DNA from: Corallococcus soli
Lineage (GTDB): Bacteria; Myxococcota; Myxococcia; Myxococcales; Myxococcaceae
Assembly: GCF_014930455.1 (NCBI RefSeq)
Contig: NZ_JAAIYO010000007.1
Location: 186,001 to 250,000, forward strand
DNA: 64,000 nt
Reading direction: 5' to 3'
A program made the translations under genes and the position numbers. A model generated the notes under the pieces. The model ran no database searches. It saw only the letters and a program-made list of their open reading frames with translations, and was not told the origin of the DNA. Positions 16,760 through 24,859 of this stretch are shown here, piece by piece (the first letter of the stretch is position 1; each line of letters starts with the position of its first letter).

Positions 16760-18073
16760 TCAGTCCTCGAAGAGGGCGATGAGCTGCTCCACGGTCTCCT
16801 CGAAGGGGGAGTTGGAGTGGGTGTCCTGCTTGAGGAAGTCGATGATGGCGTCGTACTTCTCGATGGCGTAGTCGGTGCGCGCGTCGGCCCCCGCTTGGTA
16901 GGCGCCCAGGAGGATGAGGTCGCGCTGCTTCTCGTAGGTGGAGAGCGTCTCGCGCAGCTTGCCGGCGGCCTTCTTGTGCTCCTTGGAGACGATGCCGCTC
17001 ATCACACGGCTCAGGCTCGCGAGCACGTCCATGGCGGGCCACTGGTTCCGCTCGCCCAGGGCACGGTTGAGGATGAAGTGACCGTCGAGAATACCTCGGA
17101 CCTCGTCGGCGATGGGCTCTTCCATGTCACCGCCGGCCACGAGGCAGGTGTAGATGGCGGTGCACTTGCCCTTCTCCGAGTTGCCCGTGCGCTCCAGGAT
17201 GCGCGGCAGCATGGAGAAGACGCTGGGCGGATAGCCCTGACGCGCGGGGGGTTCGCCAATCGCGAGGCCGATGTCGCGCTGGGCACGCGCAAGACGCGTC
17301 ACGGTGTCGAGCATGAACAGCACGTTGCCGCCGCGCTCGCGGAAGTACTCCGCGATGGCCGTGGCGACGTAGGCGGCGCGCAGACGCACGAGGCTGGGCT
17401 GGTCGGACGTGGCGCACACCAGCACGGCGCGCTTCATGCCCTCCTCGCCCATCGCGTCCTCGATGAACTCGCGCACCTCACGACCACGCTCGCCGATGAG
17501 CGCCACGACGCTCAGGTCCGCCTGGGTGTTGCGGGCAATCTGGCCCATCAGCGTGGACTTGCCGACGCCGGAGCCGGCGAAGAGGCCCACGCGCTGGCCC
17601 TCGCCCACGGTGAGCAGCCCGTCGATGCAGCGGACGCCCAGGGGCAGCGGCCGTTCGATGCGCTGGCGGGTGAACGGATCCGGACAGTCGCGGTCCACGG
17701 ACCAGTCGATGAGGCCGTCGCCCTCCAGGGGGCGGCCGTCCATGGGCTCGCCGATGCCGTTGAGCACGCGGCCCAGGAGCGCGTCCCCGCACTTGATGGT
17801 CAGGGGGCGGCCGGTGGGGATGCACTCGCTGTCCGGACCGATGCCGTACAGCTCGCCCAGGGGCATGAGCATCACCTCGTCGCCCACGAAGCCCACGACC
17901 TCCGACTTCATGGCGCCACGGGTGCGGCTCTTGACGAGCACCACCTCGCCGATGCGGACGTTGGGCACGCTCGCCTTGATGACGAGGCCGGTCAGTTCGG
18001 TGACGCGGCCGCGCACCCGGACGAGGGACGCCTCCTTGATGAGGTCGTAGTAGCGCGAGAGGTCGATGGCCAT
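16760..18073 (-). CDS. sctN: T3SS ATPase SctN (FliI family)
   Basis: 437 residues. Walker A is GSGVGKST (about 167-174); the GERGREVREF segment carries the catalytic glutamate; Walker B is VLFMLDTVTR; and the YTCLVAGGDMEEPI loop is family-typical. All active-site parts are intact. The hexamer strips chaperones and unfolds substrates at the base of the export gate. Flanked by sctL upstream and sctO downstream, as expected. Confidence 0.97.
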   Translation of the reverse strand: MAIDLSRYYDLIKEASLVRVRGRVTELTGLVIKASVPNVRIGEVVLVKSRTRGAMKSEVVGFVGDEVMLMPLGELYGIGPDSECIPTGRPLTIKCGDALLGRVLNGIGEPMDGRPLEGDGLIDWSVDRDCPDPFTRQRIERPLPLGVRCIDGLLTVGEGQRVGLFAGSGVGKSTLMGQIARNTQADLSVVALIGERGREVREFIEDAMGEEGMKRAVLVCATSDQPSLVRLRAAYVATAIAEYFRERGGNVLFMLDTVTRLARAQRDIGLAIGEPPARQGYPPSVFSMLPRILERTGNSEKGKCTAIYTCLVAGGDMEEPIADEVRGILDGHFILNRALGERNQWPAMDVLASLSRVMSGIVSKEHKKAAGKLRETLSTYEKQRDLILLGAYQAGADARTDYAIEKYDAIIDFLKQDTHSNSPFEETVEQLIALFED

Positions 18074-18089
18074 GGCTGCTTCCTCCGGC

Positions 18090-18767
18090 TCAGGCCGGAC
18101 CGCTCTTGCGCGCGGGGTCCGGCAACAGGAGGTTCTGGAGCATCTCCAACTGGGTGGGCAGCTGCGCGTCCACCGTGCCGAACTCCGTCTGCACGATGCA
18201 GCCCACCGGAGCGACCTCCAGGTCCTCCTTGATGGCCAGGTCCACCGTGCGGCCGATGAGCTCCATCAGCACCGGGCGCTTGGCGCGCAGCACCGCGGCC
18301 GTCTTCGGGTGCACCCGCAGCACCATGGCGCGCGCGTTGCGCAGGTTGTCGATGGCCGCGGCGCACAGGTCCACCATCAGCTCCGGCTCACGCTCCAGGT
18401 CGCGGCCGAGGATCTTCTCCGCCATCTTCAGCGCCAGCCCGATGATGTCCTGCTCGTGGGAGGTCAGCAGCTCCCCGGCTTGGATCTTCGCGCGCAGGAC
18501 GAGCTCCGTCGCCTGGGCCAGGCCTTCCTGCCGCCCCTGGTCCTTCGCCTTCGCGAAGAGTTCCTCCTTCTCCCGCTGGGCCTCCGCGAGGATGCGCTCC
18601 TTCTCGCGGTGGGCCTCCTCGATGATGCCCTGAGCGCCCTGACGCGCCTCGAAGACCTCGGCGTTCATCACGCCCGCGCGCGGCGGCCGCAGCGCCGGCC
18701 GCTCGGACGTGGCGACGACCACGGACTCCGACAACCCGTCCCCCTTGATTACCTTGCCGATCGCCAT
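18090..18767 (-). CDS. sctL: ATPase regulator/stator SctL (FliH family)
   Basis: 225 residues: a variable N-terminus, a charged helical stalk (EEAHREKERILAEAQREKEE) and a C-terminal FliH/SctL domain (AEKILGRDLEREPELMVDLC, then a VHPKTAAVLRAKRP motif). It links SctN to the SctQ pods. 16 bp upstream of sctN. Confidence 0.9.
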   Translation of the reverse strand: MAIGKVIKGDGLSESVVVATSERPALRPPRAGVMNAEVFEARQGAQGIIEEAHREKERILAEAQREKEELFAKAKDQGRQEGLAQATELVLRAKIQAGELLTSHEQDIIGLALKMAEKILGRDLEREPELMVDLCAAAIDNLRNARAMVLRVHPKTAAVLRAKRPVLMELIGRTVDLAIKEDLEVAPVGCIVQTEFGTVDAQLPTQLEMLQNLLLPDPARKSGPA

Positions 18768-18791
18768 GGGCTGCTCCTTGCGGAACGGATG

Positions 18792-20957
18792 CTAGCGCGT
18801 TCCGCCGCGCGGTCCACGCCCTCCGGGACCACCCGGCTCTTCCGGGCCCTCCCGGTTGGGTGGGGGGCGTCTGCGGCCCACCTGCGTGCCCTCCGAGGAG
18901 GAACGCGGGGCTGCCTGCCCGGAGGCCGGGCCAGCACGGCCGGCGAGCACGCGAGGGGGACGCTCTGGCTCGCCTCCCGGTTCGGGACGCGATGGCGGGC
19001 GGCCGGCGGTGCGCGAACGGAGCACCCGGGCCCCTTCCTCGGAATCGCCGGAAGGCTCCGGACGGCGGGACTCCCGAGGCGCCTCCTCCGCAGCCGGCCG
19101 CGTGGGACGCTCCGTCCGGGCAGGACGGGCCTGGGCATCCTCCGACGGCACCGGGCGGGACTCGCCCCGCATGCCCAACCTGGAGGGCGGCGGGCCGATG
19201 CGGGCCCCTTCCGGATCCACCTGACCGGGGCGGGTGGGACGGCTGCCCTCCGGCTCACGCCGCCCGGAAACGCCCCCGGTCGAGGTCCGCGGCGCCGCGC
19301 CCCGTTCGCGCTCCACCGGCATCCGGCGCATCTGCGAGCCGTTCGCGTCCCCTTCGGGCGCGACCGTGGAGGCGCGAGGCGCGGGGCCCCGCTCGCGCTC
19401 CACCGGCATCCGGCGCATCTGCGAGCCGTTCGCGTCCCCTTCAGGCACGGCCATGGACGCACGCGACATGGGGCCCCGTTCGCGCTCCACGGGCATGCGG
19501 CGCATCTGGGAGCCGTTCGCGTCGCCTTCGGGCGCGACCATGGAGGCGCGGGGCGCGGGGCCCCGCTCGCGCTCCACCGGCATCCGACGCATCTGCGAGC
19601 CGTTCGCGTCCCCCTCCGGGGGAACCGACGCGCCCCGCCCTTCTCCCGGAGGCGGACGTGGGCGCCTCTCGCCGGGCGGCGCGCCCGGGCCCGCGTCACG
19701 GCTGGACGCAGCACCGGCGCGGCGGGCCGCGCGTTCGGCCATGAAGTCACGCTTGGCGCCTGCGTCCTCCGCGGACTCACCTCCACCGCTCCCCCGCAGC
19801 GACTTGGGGGCTCGCAGCGCGGGCGGTCGTGACGGATCCGGCGCGGTGGTGCGCCCGCCAGGCCTCGCGGCGGGAGCACCGGGCCTCGCGGCGGGAGCAC
19901 CGGGCCTCGCGGCAGGAGCGCCTTGTGCGGGACGACCCTCCGGTGGCGGTGCCGCCTTGCGCGCGCCCGGCGGCGGCGGCAGCACGGCGGACGGACGCGG
20001 CGGCGGCGCCGTCAGACGCACCGGACGTTCGATGAGGCCGCGCACGGCCAGCCGCTCCAGGTCCATGACGATGTCGGTGCGTCCACCATCGCCCCGGGCC
20101 GTCGGGCGCGAGCGCTCCTCGCGCACCCACTTCGCCACCAGTTGACCGAACTCCCCGCGGTGCTTCTCCAGCATGCGCGCGGCGAACTCGGGAGATTGCG
20201 CCACGCACGCCCGCGCCAGCCGCTGCACGCCCGCGCTGCGGATGGCGCCAGCCGGCCGGGTGAAGCCGTCGTGGAGCGTGATCTGCGCGCGAGCATCCTC
20301 CTCCGGCAGCTTTCGCGGCGCGTTCGCCGCCACGGACTTGCTCGCGAGCTGGAGCAGGTCCGGCGGCAGCGACTCCAGGAAGCCCGTCAGCTCCCCTTCG
20401 GGAAGACCCGCCAGGGCAGGGCCGAGCACGCGCGCTCCCAGACGGTCGCTCACCGTGAGCAGCTCGCGCGTCTGGAGCATGAGCACGTCCGCGAACTTGA
20501 AGCCCGCGGACTGGCCGGCGACCTCGCGCGCCAGCGCCTCCTCCAGCTTCCAGCGGATGATGTCCAGCACCTGCGGGCGCACCTCGCGGGTGAGCTTCAC
20601 GCGCGAGGGTGGCAGGTGGCCGCGCACCGCGTCCGCCATGTTCCCGGGCAGCGCGCGCAGGGTGACTTCCACCAGGGCGCCGCGCTCCCGCTGGAGCAGC
20701 GCCGCCAGCCGCTCCGGATCCGCGGTCCAGAGCTGGCCGCGCCGGTCCTTCATCAGACGCTTGAGCTCCTGCACCACCGCGGGCAGACGCTTCTCACGCG
20801 GAATCTGGAGGATCTCCTGCGCCCGGTGCCGCAGGAGCGCGCTCTCCTCGTCGGGCAGGTGCTCCAGCGCGGCCATGCTCTCCTGGCCACCGAAGGTGAC
20901 CGCGGTGAGGAGCATCATGGTCTGGCGCTTGCTGAGCGAGGTGAAGAATGAATCCAA
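18792..20957 (-). CDS. Large T3SS protein in the FliG/SctK position, with C-terminal repeats
   Basis: 721 residues in two halves. The first 330 are helical (TLRALPGNMADAVRGHLPPS, LAGLPEGELTGFLESLPPDL) and have FliG-like short helical modules. The second half is basic, rich in Pro, Arg, Gly and Glu, and contains four perfect-period 29-residue repeats with core PEGDANGSQMRRMPVERERG plus three GAPAARP units. Between sctJ and sctL, flagella carry fliG and injectisomes sctK, so the first half is the candidate sorting-platform adaptor. Homology to either is not certain from the sequence alone. Confidence 0.65.
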   Translation of the reverse strand: MDSFFTSLSKRQTMMLLTAVTFGGQESMAALEHLPDEESALLRHRAQEILQIPREKRLPAVVQELKRLMKDRRGQLWTADPERLAALLQRERGALVEVTLRALPGNMADAVRGHLPPSRVKLTREVRPQVLDIIRWKLEEALAREVAGQSAGFKFADVLMLQTRELLTVSDRLGARVLGPALAGLPEGELTGFLESLPPDLLQLASKSVAANAPRKLPEEDARAQITLHDGFTRPAGAIRSAGVQRLARACVAQSPEFAARMLEKHRGEFGQLVAKWVREERSRPTARGDGGRTDIVMDLERLAVRGLIERPVRLTAPPPRPSAVLPPPPGARKAAPPPEGRPAQGAPAARPGAPAARPGAPAARPGGRTTAPDPSRPPALRAPKSLRGSGGGESAEDAGAKRDFMAERAARRAGAASSRDAGPGAPPGERRPRPPPGEGRGASVPPEGDANGSQMRRMPVERERGPAPRASMVAPEGDANGSQMRRMPVERERGPMSRASMAVPEGDANGSQMRRMPVERERGPAPRASTVAPEGDANGSQMRRMPVERERGAAPRTSTGGVSGRREPEGSRPTRPGQVDPEGARIGPPPSRLGMRGESRPVPSEDAQARPARTERPTRPAAEEAPRESRRPEPSGDSEEGARVLRSRTAGRPPSRPEPGGEPERPPRVLAGRAGPASGQAAPRSSSEGTQVGRRRPPPNREGPEEPGGPGGRGPRGGTR
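19272..19619. repeat. Four tandem 87-bp repeats in coding sequence
   Basis: Units start every 87 bp (the shared GAGCCGTTCGCGTC core is at 19336, 19423, 19510 and 19597). They encode four 29-residue repeats in frame within the large sctJ-sctL interval protein. Period and frame are exact, so copy number could vary between strains. Confidence 0.95.
19859..19921. repeat. Three tandem 21-bp repeats
   Basis: The core GGCCTCGCGGC recurs every 21 bp and encodes GAPAARP three times in the same 721-residue protein, about 240 bp from the 87-bp repeats. Confidence 0.85.
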
Positions 20958-21064
20958 CGGTCACCTCGCGGGCCCCCTAGTGGCCCGCTGAAGGAAGAAG
21001 GCGCGTCCCCGGCCTGGAGGACACGTCCCGTGGCCCGCCCCAGGAGGGCCACGGTGGACCGACG

Positions 21065-21883
21065 CTACTCCGGACGACCACCCCGGGCGCGCGCAGGGCG
21101 CGGCGCCGCGGCGGCACCCGTGCCCGAGCCGCCGCGCATGAAGGTCCACGCGGTGAGGCCCATCATCGCGAGGATGAGCGCGAACGCGCCGCCGAGAATG
21201 ATCTTGAACGTCGTCGCGCTGGCCGCCGTCATGCGCACGCCGAGCACGTCCTGGAGGCGGTTCGTCTCGCTCATCTCCGCCGTGGGGGCCAGGGCCTCCG
21301 TCATCAGCACGGTGACGGCCTCCGGCTTGAGCTCCGATACAGAGCTGGCGACGAACTGCTTCACCAGCTCCGGGGAGATGGGGGGCTTGCCAGGCTCGTT
21401 GGTGCGGTACTTGATGAAGACGGAGGCCGACGGCATCGGCTTGTTCTCCGGCTGCGACAGGTCGTTGTTCTCCGGGATCATCACGATGGCGCGCGCCTCC
21501 AGCACGCCGTCGACCTGATTGAGCGCGTTGGAGACTTCACCGGCCATGGCCTTGAGGAGCATGGCGCGCTCCTCCGTGGCGGTGGGCACCATGCTGCCCT
21601 TGGCGAAGTGCGACAGGCCCTTCTCCACCGGGCGCGGCAGGGAGTTGCGCTTCAGCAGCTCCGCGGCCTGCGCGGCGTCGCCCTTGGGGACGACGATGGT
21701 GAAGCGCACTTCGTTGCCACCCTCCGCCTTCTCCTTCTTGGCGTTGATGCCGTTCTTGCTGAGCAGCACGTAGATTTCATTGGCGTCCGCCTCCGTCAGC
21801 TCGTGCTGCAGCTCGATGGAGCAGCCGGTGAGGAACAGCAGGGCGAGGAGCGGGGCGGCGAAGGCGGGCGTTCGGCGAGTCAT
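21065..21883 (-). CDS. sctJ: T3SS inner-ring lipoprotein SctJ
   Basis: 272 residues from the ATG at 21883. A lipoprotein signal with lipobox Leu-Thr-Gly-Cys (Cys21) is followed by two ring-building motifs (RBM1 about 22-80, with ELTEADANEIYVLLSKNGIN; RBM2 about 110-190, with GEVSNALNQVDGVLEARAIV) and a C-terminal membrane helix (FKIILGGAFALILAMMGL). This is the injectisome SctJ layout; FliF has no lipobox, so here the machine is injectisome-like. Downstream of sctI. Confidence 0.95.
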   Translation of the reverse strand: MTRRTPAFAAPLLALLFLTGCSIELQHELTEADANEIYVLLSKNGINAKKEKAEGGNEVRFTIVVPKGDAAQAAELLKRNSLPRPVEKGLSHFAKGSMVPTATEERAMLLKAMAGEVSNALNQVDGVLEARAIVMIPENNDLSQPENKPMPSASVFIKYRTNEPGKPPISPELVKQFVASSVSELKPEAVTVLMTEALAPTAEMSETNRLQDVLGVRMTAASATTFKIILGGAFALILAMMGLTAWTFMRGGSGTGAAAAPRPARARGGRPE

Positions 21884-21921
21884 GGGCGGGACGTAGCTTA
21901 ACAGGGCCCTTGCAAAACGCG

Positions 21922-21960
21922 GAAGGGCGCCCCCTCCCGAGCTGGGAGGGACCGCCCTTC
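21922..21960 (-). terminator. Strong hairpin between sctI and sctJ
   Basis: GAAGGGCG / CGCCCTTC outer arms enclose CCCTCCC / GGGAGGG inner arms; on the minus strand the stem is followed a few bases later by TTTT. It could act as a partial terminator that leaves sctI mRNA more abundant than the downstream operon. Confidence 0.6.
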
Positions 21961-21990
21961 GCATGCCGCCATGGCCCGGCGGGTGGGAAC

Positions 21991-22542
21991 TCAGACCTGG
22001 GTCTTGACGACGTCCTTCAGACCGCTGGTGGCCTTCTCGACGACCTTCGAGGTCAGGTCCAGCTCCTGGGAGTACTTGTACATGGACGCCTGGAGGCCGA
22101 GCAGCTCCGCGTTGGACATGTTCTTGCCGGAGCTGGCCTCCTTGATCAGCTTGTCCATGCTGACCTGGCCCTTCTCCAGACCGGAGACGAGGTCGGACAC
22201 CATGCCGCCCGACTTGCCCGTCTTGGCGGCTTCCGCCTTGGCGTCCACGGGCTCCGCGCCCTTGGCGGTCGCGGGCTGCTGGGCCGCGCCGCTGACCTTG
22301 TTCATGCCGGCCTTTTCCGTCTTGTTGACGGTTTCGACCTGGCGGACGGTGTCCACCTTGTTGGCGGCCTGGGCCTTGTTCACGCCCTGGGCGGCGTCCG
22401 CCTTGTCGGCGCCCTGGGCCTTGTCAGCGAGAACTCCGTCGAACTTCGACGCGCCCGTCTTGTTCGTCTGCTGGGCGCCCTGATCCTGCAGCTTTTGCTG
22501 CGCCACCTGTCCCGCGGAGATGCCGCTCATCGGAGCCGCCAT
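21991..22542 (-). CDS. sctI: T3SS inner-rod protein SctI-like
   Basis: 183 residues from the ATG at 22542. The C-terminal 50 residues match inner-rod proteins: a helix starting NAELLGLQASMYKYSQELDL and continuing TSKVVEKATSGLKDVVKTQ, the family's 'LxxxLTxKVxxKAxxGxKxLxxxQ' end. The N-terminal two thirds are Ala/Lys/Gln/Asp-rich imperfect repeats (ADKADAAQGVNKAQAANKVD), longer than usual for SctI. It is followed by sctJ, matching the yscI-yscJ order. Its 5' end lies inside the sigma gene. Confidence 0.82.
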   Translation of the reverse strand: MAAPMSGISAGQVAQQKLQDQGAQQTNKTGASKFDGVLADKAQGADKADAAQGVNKAQAANKVDTVRQVETVNKTEKAGMNKVSGAAQQPATAKGAEPVDAKAEAAKTGKSGGMVSDLVSGLEKGQVSMDKLIKEASSGKNMSNAELLGLQASMYKYSQELDLTSKVVEKATSGLKDVVKTQV

Positions 22543-23260
22543 GTGACACCCTCCTTGCATCCGTCGAGGGGGGAGGGAGTTCCTCCTCCTCGTTCAAGAG
22601 TTCCTTGAGCCGATCAATGGCGCGCGCATGAAGCCGCGACGCCCAGCTCTTCGACTGCCCGATCTCAGCCCCTGCTTCCTCCAGGGTCCTGCCCTGGAAG
22701 TAGTAGCCCTGCAGGAGCTTGCGCTCTTTCTCCGGAAGCTTCTCGATGGCCGAGCGCACCCGGTTCTTCAACTGCTCCATCTCCAGGCGTTGATCCGCCG
22801 GGAGGGATTCGTCGACATACCCCGCCGCCTCCGCCCCTTCCGCCCCCGCTGCGAACACCGCGGCGAGCCCCGCCACGGCATCCGAGATGTCTCCAATATC
22901 ATCGTCGAATGACGACCCGCGGTTGCTTGATCCCTGCTCGCGATCCGCAAGATTTCCAAGATAGGCGGTCGCGCGCTCGCCCTGATAGGCCGTGCGGGCA
23001 TCCGCGCCCCGCAGGACACCCATCTTTCTCAGGCCATCAAAGATGGCGCCCTTGATGCGGTAGTGGGCAAACGTGAGGAAGTTGGCGCCGACCTTGGGAT
23101 CGAAGCGTTCCGCCGCTTCGAGCAGGCCGATCTGCCCATAGGCCAGCAGTTCGTCCAGCTCCAGCTGGGCGTTGAACTGCTTGCGCACGGTGGCCGCGAG
23201 CGACCGCACGTACGGGCCGTACTTCTCCAGGATGACCTTCCTGTCTTCACCCAGAGGCAA
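22424..23260 (-). CDS. FliA-type (sigma-28 family) RNA polymerase sigma factor
   Basis: 278 residues, TTG start at 23260. Region 2 (about 36-81) has the FliA signature: ELLAYGQIGLLEAAERFDP, then FLTFAHYRIKGAIFDGLRKM. Region 4 (about 165-222) has IEKLPEKERKLLQGYYFQG and a helix-turn-helix ending SRLHARAIDRLKEL, again FliA-like. Region 3 is replaced or expanded by an acidic/Ala-rich stretch (110-150). The last 40 residues overlap sctI by 119 bp. It probably transcribes the four genes with GATAA-type motifs in this locus. Confidence 0.88.
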   Translation of the reverse strand: MPLGEDRKVILEKYGPYVRSLAATVRKQFNAQLELDELLAYGQIGLLEAAERFDPKVGANFLTFAHYRIKGAIFDGLRKMGVLRGADARTAYQGERATAYLGNLADREQGSSNRGSSFDDDIGDISDAVAGLAAVFAAGAEGAEAAGYVDESLPADQRLEMEQLKNRVRSAIEKLPEKERKLLQGYYFQGRTLEEAGAEIGQSKSWASRLHARAIDRLKELLNEEEELPPPSTDARRVSHGGSDERHLRGTGGAAKAAGSGRPADEQDGRVEVRRSSR

Positions 23261-23269
23261 GCGGCGCGC

Positions 23270-23665
23270 TCACTCGGCCTTGGACCACAGCCGCTCGAGA
23301 ACCTGGTTCAACCGAGGATCATCCTGCAAGGCACCTGCGATGCGGCCCGTGAGGGCATCGGACTTCATGTGCAGCTTCTCCTGGAGCACCTCGGAGACGA
23401 GCGCTTTCGTCGCCTCCTCCTTGCTCTTGAAGCCCCCGTTCTTCAACCGACGGGCGATGGCGAGCGCTTGCGCCGCGATCGGATCCGCGGCCTGGGGGCC
23501 CTGGACGTTGCTGGAGCCTACCAGACCTGAAGGCCCGACGAGTGATTCGGCCTTGTCCACCTTCCCGCCGAAGGACGCACCCGCGGCACCCGCCGCACCG
23601 GACGCGCCCTTGACGCCGCCCGCGCGGCCCTTCCCACCCCCACGTCCGACTCCACCGACAGCCAT
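23270..23665 (-). CDS. Small protein before sigma gene, possible FlgM-like anti-sigma
   Basis: 131 residues. The first 60 are Gly/Ala-rich and disordered; the rest is helical. The stretch IARRLKNGGFKSKEEATKAL recalls the 'I...G.Y.vd.e.iA..L' pattern of FlgM anti-sigma-28 factors, and a C-terminal helix pair follows. The gene ends 9 bp before the sigma start, so the two are almost certainly co-translated. FlgM is exported by the flagellar T3SS to free FliA; a similar role here is inference and the similarity is short. It could instead be a secreted structural protein. Confidence 0.5.
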   Translation of the reverse strand: MAVGGVGRGGGKGRAGGVKGASGAAGAAGASFGGKVDKAESLVGPSGLVGSSNVQGPQAADPIAAQALAIARRLKNGGFKSKEEATKALVSEVLQEKLHMKSDALTGRIAGALQDDPRLNQVLERLWSKAE

Positions 23666-23690
23666 CGACGTACCTCCTTCGTCCTACCTG

Positions 23691-24125
23691 CTACTTCCGA
23701 GGCGGAGGCAGGGCCCCCGCTTCCTTCGCCTGGATGAGGGCCTGGGCGAGGCGGCCACCATCGCCGTCCGGCTCCAGGTCCATGGCGGCCTTCAGTTCCT
23801 TGAGGGCTTCCGGCACCTTGCCCATGAACAACAGGGCCTCCCCCGCGTGTGCCCGGGGAAGCGACGACAGGGGCGCCAGGCGCTGGGCGACCCGGTAGGC
23901 CTGGAGGGCCTTGTCATGGTGGCCCTGGGCGAACTCCACGGCGCCAATGCCGATCTGCGGCACTTCGCTCTTGGGCATCAGCGCGGCAGCGCCGACGAAG
24001 ACCTCGCGGGCCTTGTCGAAGTGCCCCATGTCGAGCCAGAGGTAGCCTGACTCCAGCAGCACCATGGCCGGCTGGCGTGCCAGGGGCACGAGGCTGTTGG
24101 CAATCTCCGAGGAGGTTTCCGCCAT
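23691..24125 (-). CDS. TPR protein of the T3SS locus
   Basis: 144 residues from the ATG at 24125. Three TPR-like units (FDKAREVFVGAAALMPKSEV, HDKALQAYRVAQRLAPLSSL, VPEALKELKAAMDLEPD). It is the third SycD/YscG-sized TPR protein in the locus and lies directly after a candidate exported protein, so a chaperone role is likely. YscG-type needle chaperones are an alternative to the SycD class. Confidence 0.7.
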   Translation of the reverse strand: MAETSSEIANSLVPLARQPAMVLLESGYLWLDMGHFDKAREVFVGAAALMPKSEVPQIGIGAVEFAQGHHDKALQAYRVAQRLAPLSSLPRAHAGEALLFMGKVPEALKELKAAMDLEPDGDGGRLAQALIQAKEAGALPPPRK

Positions 24126-24160
24126 GGTCTTCGCGCTGCCTTTCCCGTGGCCGGAAGCAC

Positions 24161-24188
24161 GGAAGGCGGCCGTCGAGGGCCGCCTTCC
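24161..24188 (-). terminator. Hairpin after gene 24224-24790
   Basis: GGAAGGCGGCC / GGCCGCCTTCC inverted repeat with a short loop, 36 bp past the stop. No T-tract. It separates the exported candidate from the downstream operon. Confidence 0.5.
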
Positions 24189-24223
24189 TTGCACCGGTCA
24201 GTTTGTCCGCTGAAGCCCGAAGA

Positions 24224-24790
24224 CTAGCGGATGTTGCCGATGGAGTTCTTGGTCGTATCGTGCCGCGACTTCATCACGTTGGAAACCGCCGTGAAGAGCT
24301 GCGACTCGTGCTGCATGGCCGACTGCATGTTCAGCAGCTTGACGTTGTCGTCCATCATGGCCTTCAGGCTGCCGTTGTTCGTGAGCGAGTCGCTCACGCC
24401 GCCCGCGCCGCCGACGCCGCCGCCAACGCTGGTGCCCAGCGAGGAGGAGCCGCCCGTGCCCGGGATGCCCGCGCCCGTGCCGGGCATGGACGTGGTGGGC
24501 ACCGCGCCGGAGCCGGTGTTCATCACGCCCGCGTAGGGGCCGCCCGCCATGCCGGAGCCCGCGGCGCCGGAGAAGGTCTGCGCGGAGGAGACCGCGGCGG
24601 AGACGATGCCCGCGCCCGGCACGAAGCCGGCCACGGAGCCCACGCCCGCGCCCACGACGCCCGCGGCGTTGTTCAGGCCGTTCTGGACGCGCGCGCCAAA
24701 GCTCGTGTTCGGCGTCTGCCGAGCCGTGGTCATCTGGGTGTTCATACGCAGGTTCGGACCCATCATGCCGCTGTCGATCTTGACGCCCAT
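24224..24790 (-). CDS. Gly-rich candidate T3SS-exported protein
   Basis: 188 residues. The start at 24790 has a GGAGG seven bases upstream; the ORF extends further but over the promoter motif. The N-terminus is Met/Asn/Thr-rich, the middle (about 40-140) is Gly/Ala/Ser-rich with weakly hydrophobic stretches (AAGVVGAGVGSVAGFVPGAG), and the C-terminal 45 residues form an amphipathic helix (KLLNMQSAMQHESQLFTAVS) like the polymerising helices of needle or rod subunits. Own promoter motif and following hairpin. Possibly a translocator or tip/filament protein. Confidence 0.6.
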   Translation of the reverse strand: MGVKIDSGMMGPNLRMNTQMTTARQTPNTSFGARVQNGLNNAAGVVGAGVGSVAGFVPGAGIVSAAVSSAQTFSGAAGSGMAGGPYAGVMNTGSGAVPTTSMPGTGAGIPGTGGSSSLGTSVGGGVGGAGGVSDSLTNNGSLKAMMDDNVKLLNMQSAMQHESQLFTAVSNVMKSRHDTTKNSIGNIR

Positions 24791-24859
24791 TTTCAGCCTC
24801 CGCGCTGCTGCCAGCGAATTAAAGGTGAGCCTGGGATCATCCCTCGGCTCTTTCAATGG

